A stretch of 64,000 nt of DNA from Oegoconia quadripuncta (taxonomy: Eukaryota > Arthropoda > Insecta > Lepidoptera > Autostichidae). Of this stretch, positions 62,701-64,000 are shown one piece after another. The notes beneath the pieces were generated by a model. The model had not been told where the DNA came from and ran no database searches. It saw only the letters and a list, made by a program, of their open reading frames with translations. Where the stretch lies: positions 6,066,924 to 6,130,923 of the forward strand of contig OX438747.1 of NCBI GenBank assembly GCA_949316235.1. The letters are read 5' to 3'. The position numbers and the translations under genes were made by a program. Numbering within the stretch: the stretch's first letter is position 1; every line of letters starts with the position of its first letter.

Positions 62701-63743
62701 CCTTGGTCGCAGGACTCTCATTAACGCCGCTTTGGCGCCGAAACTTATGTTCTGATCTTCGGCCAATAGAAGTGATAGGTAGATTTGGTTGCCAAAGTCA
62801 GTCTGAAAATTAAAAAATACGTAAAACATTGTTAGGTTCACACAAATCACAAGTTTCTACACTATATTCTGGTGGATTATTTTTGTCCATAGACCATTTT
62901 TTTTTTTTTTTTTTTATTATTAAAAACTGGTTTCGCGTTTGGCCACAATCTCACCTGATGGAAAGTGACGATGTAGCCGAAGATGTATCACGCGCACCCA
63001 GTAAATGCCTATTCACTCACTTGAAGATCCCAAGGTTGTAAGTGTCGGGAAAAACCGACGCGGGCAGTGAGTTCCATACCTTAGCAGTCCGCATTATAAA
63101 TGACGAAGCAAAGAGCTTAGTGCGGATGTTCGGTATGTTGATTTCTTTCCGAATCCTGTCAGATTTTATAGTCTTCTAAAAAATGTTTTAGTTCGATGTG
63201 TACATGCCAACCGCATATGCGGTGGTGTCCGAATCTACCGTCTGCCGGACGAACGAGGAAGACTAGGAATTATAGCAAATTGAACTTCTAATATAAAAAA
63301 AAATAATAATACACGCACTTCCTAAAGTATTAACAACGAAACTAAATTCCCATATCCCTTAATAAATTCCCTTAAATACTTCATTGCTCAATATAATGAA
63401 GAGCGATCACACAAGTAGTCTACATAGGCGTTTTTATGAAAAATTTTGTATCTTAATAAGATATAAAGTTTGTAGATATAAAGTTCTCTTTTGATACCGT
63501 TCGATGATACACCTCGTCAACTTACACAGTCCGGTTCAGCGTGAAGCTGGAACGCGTGTATGGTATCTGCGAGGGCATGCAGCGTATGCTCGGCGTGGCG
63601 CAGTCCATAGGATAGCACGCCGGGAGCGCCGCCAGGGGACGAACGGCACGCGGCGAGCCGCCACAGCACGCTCGTCAGCAGCGCCACCAGATGCGGTTCC
63701 TTCTCATCGGTGAAATCGCCCTTCCACAGCGGCGACCAGTCGC
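25302..63743 (-). CDS. UBR4: E3 ubiquitin-protein ligase UBR4, C-terminal half (48 exons)
   Basis: Giant N-recognin and E3 ligase (fly poe, calossin), a cytosolic scaffold that binds calmodulin, KCMF1 and the E2 UBE2A/RAD6 in mammals. Exons, 3' to 5': 25302-25526, 26605-26794, 27520-27660, 28683-28858, 29278-29407, 29945-30093, 30498-30680, 31632-31790, 35074-35208, 35284-35558, 35752-35872, 36847-37082, 37638-37806, 38251-38439, 38770-38960, 39379-39576, 40261-40398, 40587-40668, 41207-41356, 42629-42844, 43957-44084, 45461-45570, 45658-45758, 45995-46135, 46880-47040, 47452-47558, 47849-48042, 48430-48649, 48748-48847, 49037-49171, 49696-49870, 50477-50668, 51354-51498, 52046-52149, 52392-52508, 53134-53325, 53915-54077, 54972-55131, 55498-55596, 56020-56208, 56703-56976, 57984-58208, 59778-59845, 60405-60550, 61143-61308, 61815-61976, 62655-62802, 63526-63743. 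All 47 junctions keep phase and no internal stop occurs. About 2,596 residues are present of roughly 5,000; the UBR box lies upstream of the window. Confidence 0.97.
26111..26244. mobile_element. MITE, ATGACTAATGGT family
   Basis: Ends in caccattagtcat; inner gaataggcatcacg and agaactgc match the inverted copy at 36321-36447. A weaker relative lies at 56516-56580. Within the last UBR4 intron. Confidence 0.6.
26965..27296. mobile_element. Two family B SINEs in tail-to-tail inverted order
   Basis: A + copy (26965-27115, head ggtgtagtggctag, tail diverged) is followed at once by a - copy (27123-27296) whose body contains the inverse of ttgcttagtatggaactag and whose head ends at the right. They lie in a UBR4 intron of 725 bases. 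Confidence 0.7.
27520..29407 (-). CDS. UBR4: UBR4 exons after the zinc module (three exons)
   Basis: 29278-29407 encodes [20 protein letters not shown] then [20 protein letters not shown], which is nearly invariant in animal UBR4. 28683-28858 encodes [20 protein letters not shown] and the DTGGGG loop. 27520-27660 encodes an Ala-rich helix ([19 protein letters not shown]) and [14 protein letters not shown]. These form the part of the E3 module that follows the hemi-RING. The last exon is much less conserved in sequence than its neighbours and carries very GC-rich codons. Confidence 0.95.
29945..31790 (-). CDS. UBR4: UBR4 hemi-RING E3 module exons
   Basis: Exon 31632-31790 encodes [20 protein letters not shown] and [11 protein letters not shown]. 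Exon 30498-30680 encodes [19 protein letters not shown], a long basic helix, then [16 protein letters not shown] with the Cys-x-x-Cys zinc pair. Exon 29945-30093 encodes [10 protein letters not shown] and [20 protein letters not shown], whose His and Cys are candidates for the remaining zinc ligands. In mammals this half-RING plus adjoining helical regions recruits UBE2A/RAD6 and gives the ligase activity. All ligand-type residues seem intact. Confidence 0.96.
30815..31050 (+). pseudogene. RTE-type LINE C-terminal remnant
   Basis: Readable pieces: [13 protein letters not shown], then QWAGHIA after a frameshift, and a [21 protein letters not shown] region (gaatggagaccatgcaccga). Same region of the ORF as at 20990. 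Dead, antisense to UBR4 in an intron. Confidence 0.65.
32103..32732. mobile_element. 630-bp inverted-repeat element with 230-bp arms
   Basis: Arms 32103-32332 and 32503-32732 read as exact inverse copies throughout as far as I could compare by eye, with a 170-base unique centre. Ends are aatcccacc and ggtgggatt. The right arm and centre carry a LANCL gene fragment. Arm identity suggests recent formation or ongoing conversion. Confidence 0.85.
32410..32622 (+). pseudogene. Captured LanC-like (LANCL) gene fragment
   Basis: 70-codon open stretch without a start, ending TAA at 32620. It reads ...[20 protein letters not shown] then [24 protein letters not shown]-x-PSS followed by DRLVxWCHGAPG is the signature of eukaryotic LANCL proteins; Cys and His of WCHG are zinc ligands there. 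Homology fades after about 32568. From 32503 on the segment is also present inverted in the left arm (32332 leftwards). An isolated piece, not a working gene. Confidence 0.8.
32749..32927 (-). pseudogene. OTU-protease-like N-terminal fragment
   Basis: From ATG at 32927: [20 protein letters not shown] then [16 protein letters not shown]. Asp-Gly-x-Cys-Leu-Phe is the OTU cysteine-protease nucleophile motif. Sequence after LVYG is not OTU-like and runs into a palindrome, so the catalytic His part is missing. OTU domains occur in several insect transposon proteins; a mobile-element origin is likely (inference). Confidence 0.5.
33796..34378 (+). repeat. Tandem duplication, two units of about 291 bp, LINE-derived
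   Basis: Unit 1 from 33796 and unit 2 from about 34087 share actatttcttcttgtaaact, cagtgtagtcttatcc, cagcagtgggacgctatagg and caccatatctctaatacagct-like text. Each contains an RTE-type end ([12 protein letters not shown] with stop). Differences are few. Confidence 0.8.
34631..34658. repeat. AGTG microsatellite, seven units
   Basis: 28 bases of agtg within a lepidopteran-type dispersed repeat spanning about 34440-34920. Confidence 0.9.
35074..35872 (-). CDS. UBR4: UBR4 armadillo-like helical exons (three)
   Basis: 35752-35872: [18 protein letters not shown]...[15 protein letters not shown]. 35284-35558: [53 protein letters not shown]. 35074-35208: [20 protein letters not shown]. The family's SRPAL-x-x-ILR-x-LxGLA motif is kept. 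Leu-rich helical repeats in the stem leading to the E3 module. The introns between them are only 75 and 193 bases. Confidence 0.94.
36321..36447. mobile_element. MITE, ATGACTAATGGT family, second copy
   Basis: Left end attaatggtagcgtgatgcc and right end gcatgctaccattagtcat are imperfect inverses. Matches 26111-26244 in the opposite orientation. Confidence 0.65.
36541..36765 (-). mobile_element. tRNA-derived SINE, family A, copy 3
   Basis: Inverse of the 5142 copy; head at the right (inverse of gaccgattggtgtag), with inverse B box gattcgaacccgc. It ends about 80 bases from a UBR4 exon. Confidence 0.8.
36847..37806 (-). CDS. UBR4: UBR4 exons with the [10 protein letters not shown] motif
   Basis: 37638-37806 encodes [20 protein letters not shown] followed by [13 protein letters not shown], one of the most conserved UBR4 stretches. 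36847-37082 encodes [18 protein letters not shown] and helical Leu/Ala/Arg-rich sequence ending VYQLLE. GC content of the second exon is far above that of the flanking introns. Confidence 0.94.
38251..39576 (-). CDS. UBR4: UBR4 highly conserved core exons (three)
   Basis: 39379-39576: [20 protein letters not shown] and [20 protein letters not shown]. 38770-38960: [48 protein letters not shown]. 38251-38439: [52 protein letters not shown]. These match animal UBR4 almost word for word and were the strongest basis for naming the gene. Confidence 0.97.
40261..41356 (-). CDS. UBR4: UBR4 helical exons (three)
   Basis: 41207-41356: [20 protein letters not shown] and [18 protein letters not shown], with the family's W-L-R-x-V-x-F-x-P pattern. 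40587-40668: [20 protein letters not shown]. 40261-40398: [20 protein letters not shown] and [20 protein letters not shown]. Phases join as 0 and 1. A 132-bp foldback element lies in the intron at 40807-40938. Confidence 0.93.
40807..40938. mobile_element. Short foldback MITE
   Basis: 132 bp. Left arm atttcctgcatcataggaaa mirrors right arm tttcctataatgcaggaaat; ends ggcg / cgct. In a UBR4 intron. Confidence 0.75.
41956..42208 (+). mobile_element. tRNA-derived SINE, family B, longest copy
   Basis: Head with ggtgtagtgggtacaaacg and gcggattctaattccgc, body with acagttatggatatttttc, tail with gcttagtgtggaactaaatg and an A/T-rich end. Serves as the reference for the split copy at 44089-44500. Confidence 0.8.
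42629..44084 (-). CDS. UBR4: UBR4 variable linker exons (two)
   Basis: 43957-44084: [20 protein letters not shown] then a Ser/Thr-rich acidic end ([13 protein letters not shown]). 42629-42844: [20 protein letters not shown], a Pro/Ala-rich low-complexity stretch, then [13 protein letters not shown]. Less conserved than its neighbours; the KYLxKWRxR end fits the family. The acceptor of the 43957-44084 exon sits at the edge of a SINE fragment. Confidence 0.86.
42845..43956. other. UBR4 intron without recognised features
   Basis: 1.1 kb, AT-rich with one GC-rich patch near 43105-43160 and another near 43615-43740. No exon, no clear repeat. Confidence 0.5.
44089..44500 (+). mobile_element. Family B SINE tail split by a LINE-tail insertion
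   Basis: 44089-44150 matches the SINE body (gtgtacccgagttatggatg, tttatttacaaaaaaa) and about 44416-44500 resumes it (tatcaaccatctggcatc, ttgcttaatgtggaactaga). Between them lies a copy (about 44195-44415) of the repeat at 18720-18955. Confidence 0.75.
45201..45410. repeat. Three perfect-looking 70-bp tandem units
   Basis: Units at 45201, 45271 and 45341 each begin tgcaaacacctattgtttag and end atgtatgccaa. Only one base differs (gcgatt / acgatt / gcgatt), so the array is recent. It lies 50 bases from a UBR4 exon. Not CRISPR: there are no spacers. Confidence 0.95.
45461..48042 (-). CDS. UBR4: UBR4 exons after the Cys-rich region (six)
   Basis: 47849-48042: [20 protein letters not shown] and [15 protein letters not shown]. 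47452-47558: [20 protein letters not shown]. 46880-47040: [20 protein letters not shown] and [16 protein letters not shown]. 45995-46135: [20 protein letters not shown]. 45658-45758: [16 protein letters not shown]. 45461-45570: [34 protein letters not shown]-like and CWExRLRC motifs are family hallmarks. The intron 47041-47451 uses a GC donor. Confidence 0.93.
46305..46485. repeat. Dispersed repeat, pair of 41060-41170
   Basis: Both contain aagtcggt-gcctac-ga-tacggctt, cgca-tggg, tctcccagtgag and agtaaaggtgttgatg-like text. A common lepidopteran repeat; the 46305 copy has an extra block with aactgtcaggtggccactag. Confidence 0.6.
48430..48847 (-). CDS. UBR4: UBR4 Cys-rich zinc-binding exons (two)
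   Basis: 48748-48847 encodes [32 protein letters not shown]. 48430-48649 encodes [20 protein letters not shown], then [13 protein letters not shown] and [20 protein letters not shown]. The chain CPxC, CxxC, CxxC, CxxCxxC gives at least eight regularly spaced Cys, enough for two or more zinc sites. This segment is nearly invariant from insects to mammals. It is separate from the N-terminal UBR box and from the C-terminal hemi-RING. Confidence 0.96.
49037..51498 (-). CDS. UBR4: UBR4 exons before the Cys-rich region (four)
   Basis: 51354-51498: [20 protein letters not shown] and [14 protein letters not shown]. 50477-50668: [20 protein letters not shown] then [10 protein letters not shown]. 49696-49870: [20 protein letters not shown] and [18 protein letters not shown]. 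49037-49171: [20 protein letters not shown] and [16 protein letters not shown] beta-rich jelly-roll-like portion by its composition (inference); motifs [17 protein letters not shown] and YYNNRTVQA are conserved. Confidence 0.96.
52046..54077 (-). CDS. UBR4: UBR4 helical-repeat exons (four)
   Basis: 53915-54077: [20 protein letters not shown] and [13 protein letters not shown]. 53134-53325: [31 protein letters not shown]. 52392-52508: [20 protein letters not shown], a charged linker much shorter than the Ser/Lys-rich linker I recall in mammals. 52046-52149: [20 protein letters not shown] then AHALLLAIY. All boundaries keep phase. Confidence 0.94.
52681..52892. repeat. Two adjoining inverted repeats
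   Basis: First: 52681-52719 (aaaattgtaaaggaggaggg) mirrors 52744-52782 (cctcctttacaattt). Second: gtatgatggatgtggctcc at 52785 mirrors ggagctacatccatcatac at 52874-52892. Both in the UBR4 intron 52509-53133. Confidence 0.8.
54972..56208 (-). CDS. UBR4: UBR4 exons with FFVKEYVK (three)
   Basis: 56020-56208: [37 protein letters not shown]. 55498-55596: Pro/Gln-rich linker, then [11 protein letters not shown]. 54972-55131: [38 protein letters not shown]. The FFxxxYVKxHAxDVF and EYxMxQQTP patterns are family features. Alternative frames of the very GC-rich first exon are open too, but only this frame joins in phase on both sides. Confidence 0.93.
56703..56976 (-). CDS. UBR4: UBR4 exon with a 33-residue tandem duplication
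   Basis: 91 codons plus one base. It starts [20 protein letters not shown]. Residues 26-58 (56803-56901) and 59-91 (56704-56802) are two copies of one 33-residue unit: LLVAELD...[16 protein letters not shown] and LLVSELD...[16 protein letters not shown]. The register is exact, with Glu-Arg at unit positions 18-19 and RELQLxIMRL at 23-32 in both. From memory, the mammalian protein has the unit once. Confidence 0.93.
57984..58208 (-). CDS. UBR4: UBR4 exon with GVRAIPFVQ
   Basis: 75 codons if the acceptor is ctag at 58209-58212, giving [20 protein letters not shown], a Ser/Thr-rich piece, [20 protein letters not shown] and [11 protein letters not shown]. The conserved GVRAIPF-x-QVxLML junction continues into the next exon. 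The right-hand boundary is less certain than the left because an internal Met lies near the start. Confidence 0.88.
58209..59777. other. UBR4 intron, one MITE, otherwise featureless
   Basis: 1.57 kb. MITE copy 3 of the GGGCCTGATTCTC family lies at 58346-58493. The rest is AT-rich with no exon seen. Confidence 0.6.
58346..58493. mobile_element. MITE, GGGCCTGATTCTC family, copy 3
   Basis: Ends agggacctgaatctcacgtg and gagaaccagggacct; inner cgagatttcaatg and agacac-agtatgtcta match copies 1 and 2. The oldest-looking of the three. Confidence 0.65.
59778..59845 (-). CDS. UBR4: UBR4 possible small linker exon
   Basis: 22 codons plus two bases: [20 protein letters not shown] then VA. Acceptor ttctag is clear; the donor (gcg/gtcaca) is weak. 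It joins in phase to SGRSSAYG before it and SLKRYD after it. Sequence is low-complexity, so conservation gives little help. It may be alternatively spliced. Confidence 0.5.
60405..60550 (-). CDS. UBR4: UBR4 Ser/Gly disordered linker exon
   Basis: 48 codons: [20 protein letters not shown], then [19 protein letters not shown] and [15 protein letters not shown] and SESGGS...SGRSSAYG are kept in animal UBR4 despite the disordered composition, which suggests a short linear motif or phosphorylation site (inference). Confidence 0.93.
61143..61976 (-). CDS. UBR4: UBR4 acidic linker and UIM-like helix (two exons)
   Basis: 61815-61976: [43 protein letters not shown]. 61143-61308: [20 protein letters not shown] then IALSLQEQ, followed by a Pro/Ala run. 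[17 protein letters not shown] fits the ubiquitin-interacting motif pattern (acidic patch, hydrophobic, Ala, two residues, Ser, hydrophobic, acid). It could bind ubiquitin on substrates or on the ligase itself; function is inferred. Confidence 0.93.
62655..63743 (-). CDS. UBR4: UBR4 first exons in the window (two)
   Basis: 63526-63743: [53 protein letters not shown]. 62655-62802: [50 protein letters not shown]. The basic run RPRVKRRR before a Ser-Pro pair resembles a nuclear-localisation or phospho-switch motif (inference). No further exon is recognisable in 63744-64000, so the 5' half lies beyond the window. Confidence 0.93.
62897..63180 (-). pseudogene. LINE 3' end with poly(A) tail, inverted
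   Basis: A 19-base T run at 62897-62915 is the poly(A) tail of a - strand insertion. Reading back from 63180: [35 protein letters not shown], stop TGA, VNRHLLG. [14 protein letters not shown] marks the end of ORF2 of a jockey/CR1-type LINE. 5'-truncated and broken. A related 3' piece is at 23225-23290. Confidence 0.75.
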
Positions 63744-64000
63744 CTAACGAATCGTCAATAGATTTGATAAGCAATTTTTAGTTATATTCATTTGTTTTAT
63801 ACGCACAGTGTAACAGTAAAATCGATAGTGGGTAACGTTATATCAGTAAGGTCAGGTACTGAGAAAAGTTACGGGAACAATACGGAATGCAACAAATCTT
63901 AAGTCTAGTCTTAATTCTATTGAATGATCTTAATACTATTGAATGATCATAATCTCTTAAAAATCTGTTTCAGAAATAGTTAAGGCGCTGAATAGAGCCA
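63744..64000. other. UBR4 intron, nothing seen
   Basis: AT-rich. A short local duplication (ttctattgaatgatcttaat / ttgaatgatcat) occurs near 63915-63950. The next upstream exon lies outside the window. Confidence 0.5.

Overview
This is eukaryotic nuclear DNA from an insect, most likely a moth or butterfly. Coding is split into short exons with GT-AG introns, the background is AT-rich, and tRNA-derived SINEs, RTE-type LINE fragments and foldback MITEs of the kind common in Lepidoptera are scattered throughout. There is no bacterial architecture (no operons, ribosome-binding sites or CRISPR). The species cannot be named from the sequence alone.

Region 1 (about 1-20,600, + strand) holds the 3' part of an aquaporin gene of the insect DRIP/water-channel type. 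Four internal exons carry both NPA signatures. They can be joined to either of two alternative last exons about 6.2 kb apart. The first 20 residues of these exons are identical but their C-terminal tails differ. The copies share upstream intron bases and a long 3'UTR-like tract, so a whole terminal exon with its UTR was tandemly duplicated. The 5' exon(s) lie before the window.

Region 2 (about 20,600-25,300) is a gene-poor tail-to-tail interval with a decayed LINE, a SINE and two MITEs.

Region 3 (25,302-63,743, - strand) is the C-terminal half of the giant E3 ubiquitin ligase UBR4 (fly purity of essence/pushover, also called calossin). I could place 48 exons, 7,793 coding bases or about 2,596 residues, with every junction in phase. 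The 5' half continues past 64,000. The segment runs from a UIM-like helix and disordered linkers, through helical-repeat regions and a Cys-rich zinc region, to the C-terminal hemi-RING E3 module and the stop codon. Novel-looking points are an exact 33-residue tandem duplication in one exon, a GC-AG intron, and an acceptor that appears to come from a SINE tail.

The introns carry most of the odd DNA. The best item is a perfect-looking 230-bp inverted-repeat element (32,103-32,732) that has captured a piece of a LanC-like (LANCL) gene including its WCHG zinc motif. It sits directly beside an OTU-protease-like fragment. The two genes are convergent neighbours with no evident shared pathway.
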